Source: Cyanobacteria bacterium UBA5018
GTDB lineage: Bacteria > Cyanobacteriota > Cyanobacteriia > PCC-6307 > Cyanobiaceae
Direction of reading: 5' to 3'
Length of the DNA stretch: 12,749 bases
Assembly (NCBI GenBank): GCA_002396505.1
Contig: DGYA01000132.1
Span: 1-12,749 of the forward strand
Shown here: positions 1 through 5,804 of the stretch, in pieces
Position numbering within the stretch: the first letter of the stretch is position 1
How the letters are laid out: the number at the start of each line of letters is the position of its first letter
Translations under genes and position numbers: made by a program
Notes under the pieces: generated by a model
Seen by the model: the letters and a program-made list of their open reading frames with translations, nothing else
Database searches by the model: none
What the model was told of the DNA's origin: nothing

Positions 1-2
1 GC

Positions 3-1160
3 CGCAGTCTGCGCAGCCTGGCGCCCGCCGCCACCGCCCAACTGCAGCCGCCAGCTGCTGGCGCGGCGCTGCTGGATCTAGCCAGCAACGACTACCTGGG
101 CCTCAGCCGCCATCCCGCCGTATTGGCCGCCGCCGCTGCGGAACTGGCCGCCAGTGGCCTGGGGGCCGGCGGCTCGCGGCTGGTGACTGGCACCAGGCCG
201 GTGCATCTGCAGCTGGAGGCCGAACTCGCCGCCTGGTTGGGGCGTGAGCGGGCGCTGCTGTTTCCCAGTGGCTTCCAGGCCAACCTGGCCGCCGTGAGTG
301 CCCTGGCGGATCGCCATTGTGTGGTGCTGGCCGATCGGCTGATCCACCACTCTTTGCTGGTGGGGGTACGCGCCAGCGGCGCCAAGTTGCGGCGCTACGC
401 CCACAACGACCCGGCCGATTTGGAGCGCCAGCTGCTGGCCGCCCGGCGTCAGCGGCCCAGCGGGCGGATGCTTGTGCTCTGCGAAAGCCTCTACAGCATG
501 GAGGGCACCACTGCGCCGCTGGTGCAATTGGCGGCCCTCTGCGCCCACCACCAGGTGCCGCTGCTGGTGGACGAAGCCCACGCCCTGGGGGTGATGGGGG
601 CCGGCGGCCGCGGCCTGGCCCATGGCATCGCCGAGCTGGCGATTGTGAGCGGCACCTTTGGTAAATCCTTTGGCAGTGGCGGCGCCTTCCTGGCCTGCGA
701 CGAGCTTGTGGGCGACTGGCTATTGCAGAGCAGCGGCGCCTTCCGATACACCACCGCCCTGGCGCCACCTTTGGCGGCCGGGGCCCTGGCCGCCCTGCAC
801 CTGATGGCGGGCGGCCAGGCGCTGCTGGAGCGGGCGGAACGCTGGCGCAATGCCCTGGCGGCGGCCGGTTGGCCCAGGCCAGCGGGCCAGGGGCCGATCC
901 TGGCGCTGCTGGTGGGATCCGATGCTCGAGCCCTGGAATTGCAGCGGCAGTTGGAGGCAACAGGGCTGCTCTGTGTGGCGATCCGGCCCCCCACCGTGCC
1001 GGAGGGTCAGGCGCGGCTGCGGTTGGTGCTGCGCCAAGACCTGCCGCCGGGCACGCTGCCACGATTGCTGGCCGCCCTGGGCCCCGGCCCCCATGCCCCT
1101 GCCCCTGTAAACACCCCTAAACACCCCTTAAACCCCTTATGGCTGGCCCCTGTCAACTGA
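3..1160 (+). CDS. bioF: 8-amino-7-oxononanoate synthase (KAPA synthase), 5' end outside the window
   Basis: PLP-dependent alpha-oxoamine synthase that condenses pimeloyl-ACP/CoA with alanine to give KAPA, the first step of biotin ring assembly; cytosolic. The frame is open from base 3 with 385 residues visible, so only a short N-terminal piece lies upstream. Seen in sequence: LDLASNDYLGLSRHP near the start, the GTRPVHLQLE segment, ESLYSMEG, the cofactor-binding DEAHALG (Asp codon 570-572, His codon 579-581), and GTFGKSFGSGGAF with the Schiff-base lysine at codon 663-665. The family fold ends near LLAALGPGP. After that the frame runs on through a 10-bp repeat (1108-1138), adding a tail VNTPKHPLNPLWLAPVN that looks non-conserved. 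The stop lies 22 bases inside the next gene, so the two are translationally coupled. Family assignment is firm. Confidence 0.95.
   Translation, partial: RSLRSLAPAATAQLQPPAAGAALLDLASNDYLGLSRHPAVLAAAAAELAASGLGAGGSRLVTGTRPVHLQLEAELAAWLGRERALLFPSGFQANLAAVSALADRHCVVLADRLIHHSLLVGVRASGAKLRRYAHNDPADLERQLLAARRQRPSGRMLVLCESLYSMEGTTAPLVQLAALCAHHQVPLLVDEAHALGVMGAGGRGLAHGIAELAIVSGTFGKSFGSGGAFLACDELVGDWLLQSSGAFRYTTALAPPLAAGALAALHLMAGGQALLERAERWRNALAAAGWPRPAGQGPILALLVGSDARALELQRQLEATGLLCVAIRPPTVPEGQARLRLVLRQDLPPGTLPRLLAALGPGPHAPAPVNTPKHPLNPLWLAPVN
1108..1138 (+). repeat. Three imperfect 9-11 bp direct repeats at the bioF/bioK junction
   Basis: Units of the form TAAACACCCC (1108-1117, 1118-1128, 1129-1138) run head to tail up to the bioK start codon at 1139. 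Each unit contains TAA, but none is in the bioF frame, so bioF reads through into bioK. Confidence 0.7.
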
Positions 1161-1849
1161 TTGCCATGCACGGCTGGGCGGGGGATCGACGCGGCTGGGA
1201 TCCCTGGATCGCCGCCTTCGCCGCCAGGGGGTGGAGCTGGCAGAGCGGCGAGCGTGGTTACGGCCAGCTGCCCCCCGCCATGCCCAGCTGGCAGCTGGGC
1301 GAGCAGGGGCAATCGGGCGGGCGGCGGGTGTTGCTCGTTCATTCCCTGGGGCTGCACCTGGTGCCCCCTGCCCTGCTGGCAGAAGCGGAAGCGGTGGTGC
1401 TGCTGGCCAGCTTTGGCCGCTTTGTGCCAGAAGCTGCAGCCGGTCGCCGCCAACGCCAGGCCCTGGCCGCCATGGCCGCCCAGCTGCGGGGCGAAACGGC
1501 AAAGACGATGCTGCTCAATTTCTACAAAATGGCCGCCGATCCAGAGCCGGTGGATCCCACCACCATGGGCATTGGCGACCAACCCCTGGCCCCGGCAGGT
1601 CTGCAACGGCTGGGGGCGGATTTAAAGCTGCTGGAGCTCTGCACAGGCCTGCCAGCAGCCTTCCCCAGCCAGGTGCCCACCTTGATCGTGGAGGCGGGTC
1701 GCGATCAAATCGTGGCCCCACAATCCCAACAACTACTGCGCCAAGCACTGCCCGCCGCCGACCTATTGCGACTTGGCCAGTCGGGCCATTGCCTATATGG
1801 CACGCCGCTGGTGCCGATGCTGCTGAGCTGGATCGAGGGGCTGAAATGA
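1139..1849 (+). CDS. bioK: BioK-like alpha/beta hydrolase, probable pimeloyl-ACP methyl ester esterase
   Basis: Likely removes the methyl ester from pimeloyl-ACP methyl ester, closing the BioC pathway and supplying substrate to BioF. The 236-aa protein has an alpha/beta hydrolase layout: oxyanion region HGW (11-13), nucleophile elbow VHSLGLH with Ser69 (first elbow position Val rather than Gly), acid in EAGRDQIVAP (Asp189), and His217 in GQSGHCLYG. It lies between bioF and bioC, overlapping bioF by 22 nt and bioC by 4 nt (ATGA). Marine picocyanobacteria are known to use BioK, a distinct esterase family, in this operon position. The name rests on that context plus the triad; BioH/BioG-type naming cannot be excluded without an alignment. 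The start at 1139 is the first ATG of the frame and directly follows the junction repeats. Confidence 0.82.
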   Translation: MAGPCQLIAMHGWAGDRRGWDPWIAAFAARGWSWQSGERGYGQLPPAMPSWQLGEQGQSGGRRVLLVHSLGLHLVPPALLAEAEAVVLLASFGRFVPEAAAGRRQRQALAAMAAQLRGETAKTMLLNFYKMAADPEPVDPTTMGIGDQPLAPAGLQRLGADLKLLELCTGLPAAFPSQVPTLIVEAGRDQIVAPQSQQLLRQALPAADLLRLGQSGHCLYGTPLVPMLLSWIEGLK

Positions 1850-2649
1850 ACAGCAGCTATGCCGATAGCAACACTACATCAAGCAGCGCTACATCCAGCG
1901 GCTTTAGTAAGGGGGTGATCGATCGCTTTAATCGCCGGGCCGATGCCTATGACGGCCAGGCAATGTTGCAGCGGGGTTTGGCCTGGCGATTGGCCCACCT
2001 GGTGGCCGCCCAGCCCCTGCCCGATGGAGCGGCGGCAGACCTGGGAGCCGGCAGCGGCGCCCTGGGCCAGGCGCTGCTGTTGCAGAAACCGTCCCTGGCC
2101 GCTTCGCTGCGGCAGCTAGACCTGGCCGCTGGGCTGCTGGCCCGCAATCCCCTGGCCGCCAATGGCCTGCTCTGGGATCTAAACCTTGGTCTACCCGCTG
2201 AACTGGGCGATATCGCCCTGCTCACCTCCAGCTTCGCGCTGCAATGGCTGGAGCGGCCGGCCGAGCGGCTGGCCAGCTGGTGCGACGCCCTGATGCCAGC
2301 AGGCCTGCTGGCGGTGGCGGTGCCCACGGCGGGCAGCTTTCCGGAATGGCGCCAGGCCTGCCAGCGCTCCTGCGTTCCCTACACCGGCTTGGCCCTGCCG
2401 GCGGTGGAGGAGTTGGTGCTGGCAGCCCGCCAACGCCTGCAGCTACTCAGTTGCCGCCGCCTGCGCTTCCGAGGCGCCCCCTGCCCGGGAGGGGGACTCG
2501 CCCTGCTGCGCCAGCTGCGCTCGATTGGCGCCGATGGCAGCCCGGCACCGCGGCTCAGCGGCAGCCAACTGCGCCACCTGCTGCACCACTGGCCCCAAGG
2601 AGCTGGAGCCAGCTGGGAGGTACTGCTGCTAGTGGGCACCCGCCCATAA
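1846..2649 (+). CDS. bioC: Malonyl-ACP O-methyltransferase
   Basis: SAM-dependent methyltransferase that caps malonyl-ACP (or -CoA) as a methyl ester so fatty-acid synthesis can elongate it to pimelate. The 267-aa protein has motif I DLGAGSG (65-71), LDLAAGLL (91-98, the acidic SAM-ribose strand), and TSSFALQWL (127-135), the typical BioC post-II motif; F-x-R-x-A-x-x-Y-D lies at 28-36. The ATG at 1846 overlaps the bioK stop as ATGA, which fixes a coupled start; the frame is open far upstream, but that part is only the opposite reading of bioK. The first 20 residues (Asn/Ser/Thr-rich, codons lower in GC) look like a non-conserved extension. It works with BioK and BioF in the same operon. Confidence 0.93.
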   Translation: MNSSYADSNTTSSSATSSGFSKGVIDRFNRRADAYDGQAMLQRGLAWRLAHLVAAQPLPDGAAADLGAGSGALGQALLLQKPSLAASLRQLDLAAGLLARNPLAANGLLWDLNLGLPAELGDIALLTSSFALQWLERPAERLASWCDALMPAGLLAVAVPTAGSFPEWRQACQRSCVPYTGLALPAVEELVLAARQRLQLLSCRRLRFRGAPCPGGGLALLRQLRSIGADGSPAPRLSGSQLRHLLHHWPQGAGASWEVLLLVGTRP

Positions 2650-2656
2650 CCAGCGC

Positions 2657-2740
2657 TCGATGGCCCCTAGCCGCCGATGAGCCCTACCCGCCGTGAGCCC
2701 TACCCACCGATGATCCCAAGCCACCGATGACAGCTGCCCC
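2657..2740 (+). repeat. About five degenerate 17-bp tandem repeats bridging bioC and bioD
   Basis: Units begin at 2657, 2674, 2691 (16 bp), 2707 and 2724, with consensus CCGATGAGCCCTACCCG. Every unit carries ATGA, ATGG or GTGA near its front. Only the last (ATG 2727) is in the bioD frame, so the bioD start codon lies inside the final repeat unit. Confidence 0.8.
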
Positions 2741-3404
2741 CCAGATGTCTCCGCTGCGGTTGGTGGTTTGTGGCACCGACACCGATGTGGGCAAAACCGT
2801 GGTCAGTGCCCTACTGGTGCAGGGTCTGGGCGCCCGCTATTGGAAACCCGTGCAGAGCGGCTGTGAAGATGGCGGCGACAGCGGCCGGCTGCAGCGGCTA
2901 TTGAACTTGCCCGATGGGCGGATCCTGCCGGAGGCCTACCGGCTGGCGGAGCCAGTGTCGCCCCATTGGGCGGCCGAACGCCAGGGGGTGAGCATCGAGC
3001 CCGAACGGCTGGCCCTACCGGGCGGCCCCGGTGCCCTGGTGGTGGAGACAGCCGGAGGGCTGTTGGTGCCCCTGCGGCGCGATTGGCTGCAGATTGATCA
3101 GTTGCAGCGCTGGGGATTGCCGGTGGTTTTGGTGGGCCGCAGCGGCCTTGGCACCTTGAACCACACCCTGCTATCTGTGCAGGCCCTGGGTCAAAGAGGA
3201 ATACCCCTGCTGGGGCTGGTGCTGAATGGCCCGATCCATCCAGATAACCCCCTCACCCTCAGCCAATTAACCGGCGTGCCGGTGTTGGCTGAATTGCCGC
3301 CCCTGGAGCCCCTCTGCGCCGAAGGCTTGGCGGCCCAATGGCATAGTCAAAATCTTTCCTCTAAATTCAACACCTTGACAGGCGGCCAGCCCCCCGGCCC
3401 ATAG
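2727..3404 (+). CDS. bioD: ATP-dependent dethiobiotin synthetase
   Basis: Closes the ureido ring of dethiobiotin from DAPA, CO2 and ATP. The 225-aa protein, normal for the family, opens with the BioD P-loop GTDTDVGKT (16-24), followed by YWKPVQSG (38-45, Lys40 of the substrate pocket), an acidic Asp51, VVETAGGLLVPL and the VLVGRSGLGTLNHTLL strand-helix. LNG occurs in LVLNGPIHPDN. The start could be ATG 2727 or ATG 2745; the conserved part starts at LRLVVCGTDTD, so both fit. The gap to bioC is 77 nt, filled by 17-bp repeats, so coupling is weaker than for the upstream genes. The C-terminal SSKFNTLTGGQPPGP looks unconserved. In related picocyanobacteria bioA usually follows; here it does not. 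Confidence 0.94.
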   Translation: MTAAPQMSPLRLVVCGTDTDVGKTVVSALLVQGLGARYWKPVQSGCEDGGDSGRLQRLLNLPDGRILPEAYRLAEPVSPHWAAERQGVSIEPERLALPGGPGALVVETAGGLLVPLRRDWLQIDQLQRWGLPVVLVGRSGLGTLNHTLLSVQALGQRGIPLLGLVLNGPIHPDNPLTLSQLTGVPVLAELPPLEPLCAEGLAAQWHSQNLSSKFNTLTGGQPPGP

Positions 3405-3470
3405 AAAGGCCCAGCCCCAACAGCTGCATCCCCAATCCAAACCCAAACCGTAGATCTATTCACAGCAAAG

Positions 3471-3794
3471 ATGAGCAGACGCAATTGGCTGATTAGCGCA
3501 GTGCTCGTACTGCTTTGCGGCGGGGTGATGGCCTTATTTACAGACGTGGAAATACCCGCTTTGCGCTGGCTCAGGTGCAACTTCTCAGGCGGTCTACAGC
3601 ATGGCAGCCCAGCCTCTTCTCCCGCCCATTCCCCTTCTTCTTCCTCCTCACTTTCTTCCTCCCCTTCTCCTTATCCTCCTCCTTCTTCCCAGCCTTCTCC
3701 CCTTTCCCCCATTCTCTATCTTTCTCCCCTACCGCCGCCTATCCATCAAATGCATGCCCTTGACAGGGCTTCAACGGGAATCGCGCCAACATGA
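3471..3794 (+). CDS. Hypothetical small protein with N-terminal hydrophobic segment and Ser/Pro-rich tail (doubtful)
   Basis: The 107-aa frame starts MSRRNWLISAVLVLLCGG. Residues 7-22 form a hydrophobic helix after two arginines, resembling a signal peptide or membrane anchor, followed by about 20 ordinary residues. From about residue 46 the sequence is almost only Ser and Pro, because the frame crosses the pyrimidine tract. I do not recognise the family. No clear Shine-Dalgarno precedes ATG 3471 and nothing in the surroundings suggests a role. It may be the front of a lost gene fused to low-complexity DNA, or chance coding. Confidence 0.25.
   Translation: MSRRNWLISAVLVLLCGGVMALFTDVEIPALRWLRCNFSGGLQHGSPASSPAHSPSSSSSLSSSPSPYPPPSSQPSPLSPILYLSPLPPPIHQMHALDRASTGIAPT
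3613..3730. repeat. Pyrimidine-rich low-complexity tract
   Basis: I count eight purines in 118 bases on the + strand; the rest are C/T in CTT/CCT/TCC-type runs. The opposite strand is correspondingly polypurine. The tract is unlike anything else in the window and sits between an operon end and a convergent gene end. Confidence 0.85.
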
Positions 3795-3989
3795 GCACAG
3801 CACCCGCGCCAAAAGTCATGGAAAAACCATGCATAACCGCACGAGCGACCAACAAAATATAATTACTAATGCCATACTCGCGGCGAGTACTACGCTTACG
3901 GAGATTATTGCGCCAACGGCGAATTCAATATGAACGCAAATGCTTATGCGCGACCAAATAAAATCTCGCAAGCAACTATGTTGCGCTAA
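3791..3989 (+). pseudogene. Possible decayed small gene
   Basis: An ATG at 3791 opens a 23-residue frame (MSTAPAPKVMEKPCITARAT...) that stops at 3860-3862. A second frame, from after a stop at 3867-3869 to TAA 3987-3989, encodes a Tyr/Asn-rich stretch containing GEYYAYGDYCANGEF then NMNANAYARPNKISQ. That composition (balanced residues, low-GC codons) reads more like a real protein C-terminus than antisense noise. Joining the two needs a frameshift and removal of a stop. I do not recognise the protein. The final bases overlap the stop of the convergent DUF3143 gene. Confidence 0.22.
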
Positions 3990-4252
3990 GGCCCGAGCAT
4001 GATTGCCGCCTCCACATCGGCCCTAGACAAGCCATAGGGAAATTGGCGCACGGTGCGGGATCCATCTTGGTGCCAGCGCACGGTTAGTTCTTCTGTTTCC
4101 AGTTCCAGCTCGGCGCTCCAGTCGCTGAGATGCAGGTCCCAGCGGCAGATATTGCCACGTTGCTGCACTGCCCCAATCTCCTTTAGCCAGCATTCCAGTG
4201 TTGGCAAGGGATGGGCATAGAGCGGTGTGGCCGGATCAGGCAGCTCAGTCAT
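3986..4252 (-). CDS. DUF3143 family protein
   Basis: The 88-aa cytosolic protein is of the cyanobacterial DUF3143 type. The family pattern is visible as LPDPATPLYAHPLPTLECWL (residues 4-23), a central Trp/Leu-rich beta segment, and the ending YGLSRADVEAAIMLGP. Function is unknown. Its ATG overlaps the stop of the upstream J-domain gene (ATGA, 4249-4252), so the pair is translationally coupled, which suggests the two products work together. The family is usually found beside a J-domain gene in cyanobacteria (recalled, not checked). Length is normal and the stop is TAG at 3986-3988. Confidence 0.88.
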   Translation of the reverse strand: MTELPDPATPLYAHPLPTLECWLKEIGAVQQRGNICRWDLHLSDWSAELELETEELTVRWHQDGSRTVRQFPYGLSRADVEAAIMLGP

Positions 4253-4908
4253 TTAATATCGCCCTTGGCATTGAGTTCAGCTGCTGGATCAATAGTAAGA
4301 CCAATGTTAATCACAGGCTGCTTGATTGTCAGTTGATTTTTGATCCCTTTTGGATCGGCCCCTGCGCTGGTCTCCCCGCCATAGGCAGGTGTTGAAGAAT
4401 TGGGAAGAGGCATGGGGGTCAGGGTAGGCATAGGCGTCATCGGCCGGATGGGCGGCATGGGGATGCTGCGTTGCAGGCGAGCTTCCTGCCACCAGCTCGG
4501 CGATTCGAACAGCTCGGCCCCCCGCAGCCAGGCCAGGCCCACCCCCAACACCAGGCTGAACACCAGGGCGATGCCAAGCAGCAGCAGGGCCAGCCACTCG
4601 CCACCGGAGAGGGCCCGGCGCACCCCGTCTGGCCTGGCCCCTGGCGGGCGCACCCGCGTAACCGGGTTGGCCGCCGCCAACAGGGCCCCATGGCGTAGCT
4701 CGCCGTCATAACGCTCCCGGGCGGCTGGATCGCTGAGCACGGCATAGGCCAAACGCAGTTGCTGAAACGACCGCTCCGCCTCAGCCAGGGGCAGCTCGGT
4801 GGTGTCCGGGTGAAAGCGCTTGCTGAGCAAGCGAAAGGCCTGGCGCAACTCCTCGCGACTGGCGGTGGGGGCCACCTGCAGCAGCTGGTAGTGGGAGGGG
4901 CCGGACAC
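4249..4908 (-). CDS. J-domain (DnaJ-like) membrane-anchored protein
   Basis: The 219-aa protein has an N-terminal J domain (about 4-68: HYQLLQVAPTASREELRQAF, HPD at 33-35, YAVLSDPAARERYD), which in the family stimulates Hsp70 ATPase. A basic linker follows, then one strongly hydrophobic segment at about 105-128 that should anchor it in a membrane. Next come a Pro/Met repeat (149-169) and a tail from about 180 with a clearly lower-GC coding sequence (about 4250-4375). There is no Gly/Phe or zinc-finger region, so this is a class C J protein. It is coupled to DUF3143 and divergent from rsmG with 77 nt between. The client or partner is unknown. Confidence 0.88.
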   Translation of the reverse strand: MSGPSHYQLLQVAPTASREELRQAFRLLSKRFHPDTTELPLAEAERSFQQLRLAYAVLSDPAARERYDGELRHGALLAAANPVTRVRPPGARPDGVRRALSGGEWLALLLLGIALVFSLVLGVGLAWLRGAELFESPSWWQEARLQRSIPMPPIRPMTPMPTLTPMPLPNSSTPAYGGETSAGADPKGIKNQLTIKQPVINIGLTIDPAAELNAKGDIK

Positions 4909-4985
4909 GGATTGGTTGATTGGACAGAGTTGGTGTGCGGGATCCTAGGAATCACGAACCCTGCCACCGCCCCCTGTCACCGCCT

Positions 4986-5792
4986 ATGGCCTTTGTCTCC
5001 CCATCGCCTGAACTCTGGCAGGCCCTGGGCTGGGAACCAGCGCCCCAGCAATTGGAACAGCTGCTGGGGCTGCAGCTGCAGCTCAGGGAATGGAACAGCC
5101 GCCTAAACCTGACGCGCCTGGTGGAGGGAGAAGACTTCTGGGTGGCCCAGGTGCTCGATAGCCTCTGGCCCCTGCGGGCCCTGCTCCAGGCAAACCCCCA
5201 GGGGGCTGAGGGGCCGCTGCAAATGGAGGGGCCGCTGCAGATGATCGATGTGGGCACCGGCGGTGGCTTCCCTGGATTGGCCATCGCCATCGCCCTGCCC
5301 ACCGCCCAGTTGACGTTGGTGGATTCGGTGGGTCGCAAGGTGGAGGCGGTGCGGGCGATGGCCACTGCCCTTGGGCTGGCGGATCGCGTTCAGCTGCGCT
5401 GTGAGCGGATCGAACTCACCGGCCAAAAGAGCGAATGCCGCGGCCGTTTCCATCTGGCCATGGCCCGCGCCGTGGCCCGGGCGCCCGTGGTGGCTGAATA
5501 CCTGGTGCCGCTGCTGCAAGCCGATGGCCAGGCGCTGCTCTACCGGGGCCAGTGGGCCGAGGCGGATACCGCCGAATTAGAGCGGGCCCTGGCCCCCTTG
5601 AAGGCGCGTATCGCCAGCCTTGACGCCTGGGAACTGCCGGCCCAGCGGGGTATCCGCCACGCCCTCTGGCTGCAACCCAGCGGCCCCTGCCCGAAGAGCT
5701 ATCCCAGGCCGGTGGGCGTACCCGCCAAGCAACCGCTTGGCGGCGACCAGCTCACCCAGACCAGCCCAAAAGCAGCCAGGCCAGCGGCCTGA
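4986..5792 (+). CDS. rsmG: 16S rRNA (guanine-527-N7)-methyltransferase
   Basis: Methylates N7 of G527 in 16S rRNA using SAM; loss confers low-level streptomycin resistance in other bacteria. The 268-aa protein shows the family's REWNSRLNLTRL (34-45), VLDSL (56-60), motif I DVGTGGGFPGLAIAIALP (88-105), LVDSVGRKV (111-119) and ARAVARAPVVAEYLVPLL (160-177), plus the typical C-terminal YPRPVGVPAKQPL. I chose ATG 4986; the frame is open further up to a TTG at 4920, but that part lacks conservation-like sequence. Unusually, a six-residue unit EGPLQM is duplicated (75-86) just before motif I. The gene ends 2 nt from the convergent reductase gene inside a hairpin. Confidence 0.93.
   Translation: MAFVSPSPELWQALGWEPAPQQLEQLLGLQLQLREWNSRLNLTRLVEGEDFWVAQVLDSLWPLRALLQANPQGAEGPLQMEGPLQMIDVGTGGGFPGLAIAIALPTAQLTLVDSVGRKVEAVRAMATALGLADRVQLRCERIELTGQKSECRGRFHLAMARAVARAPVVAEYLVPLLQADGQALLYRGQWAEADTAELERALAPLKARIASLDAWELPAQRGIRHALWLQPSGPCPKSYPRPVGVPAKQPLGGDQLTQTSPKAARPAA
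5208..5243 (+). repeat. In-frame 18-bp tandem duplication inside rsmG
   Basis: Two 18-bp units, 5208-5225 and 5226-5243, differ at one base (CAA versus CAG) and each encodes EGPLQM. The near identity implies a recent duplication. Confidence 0.9.
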
Positions 5793-5804
5793 GTTCAGGC
5801 CGCT
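5783..5804. terminator. Short hairpin between convergent rsmG and reductase stops
   Basis: Perfect 10-bp arms AGCGGCCTGA / TCAGGCCGCT are separated by GT. The TGA of rsmG (5790-5792) ends the left arm and the TGA of the opposite gene (read from 5797-5795) begins the right arm. It could act on both transcripts. There is no following T run, so classical intrinsic termination is uncertain. Confidence 0.5.

Larger units (their letters stand above)
3405..3985. other. Gene-poor stretch downstream of bioD
   Basis: 581 bases without a recognisable conserved gene. From left to right it holds a short A/C-rich leader, a dubious Ser/Pro-rich ORF, a pyrimidine tract, and an AT-richer block (about 3790-3985) with what may be a decayed small gene. 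I see no rRNA, tRNA, CRISPR or IS ends. GC falls visibly toward the right end compared with the flanking genes. Confidence 0.6.

Noticed and set aside
103..1062. Long open frame on the - strand opposite bioF (319 codons)
   Set aside because: It is antisense to a clear bioF gene; its Pro/Arg/Ala-rich composition is the usual product of reading high-GC codons backward.
1231..1845. Much longer start for bioC
   Set aside because: The frame is open upstream only because it passes through bioK in another frame; the ATGA overlap at 1846 and the methyltransferase family length support the later start.
3347..3580. 77-aa frame on the - strand after bioD
   Set aside because: No family resemblance, overlaps the bioD 3' end, and has no ribosome site.
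4490..4520. A GATTCGAA segment resembling a tRNA T-arm
   Set aside because: It lies within the J-domain gene and no cloverleaf arms or acceptor stem can be built around it.
4920..4985. N-terminal extension of RsmG from TTG 4920
   Set aside because: Pro/His/Arg-rich and outside the family domain; it would use the whole gap to the divergent J-domain gene.
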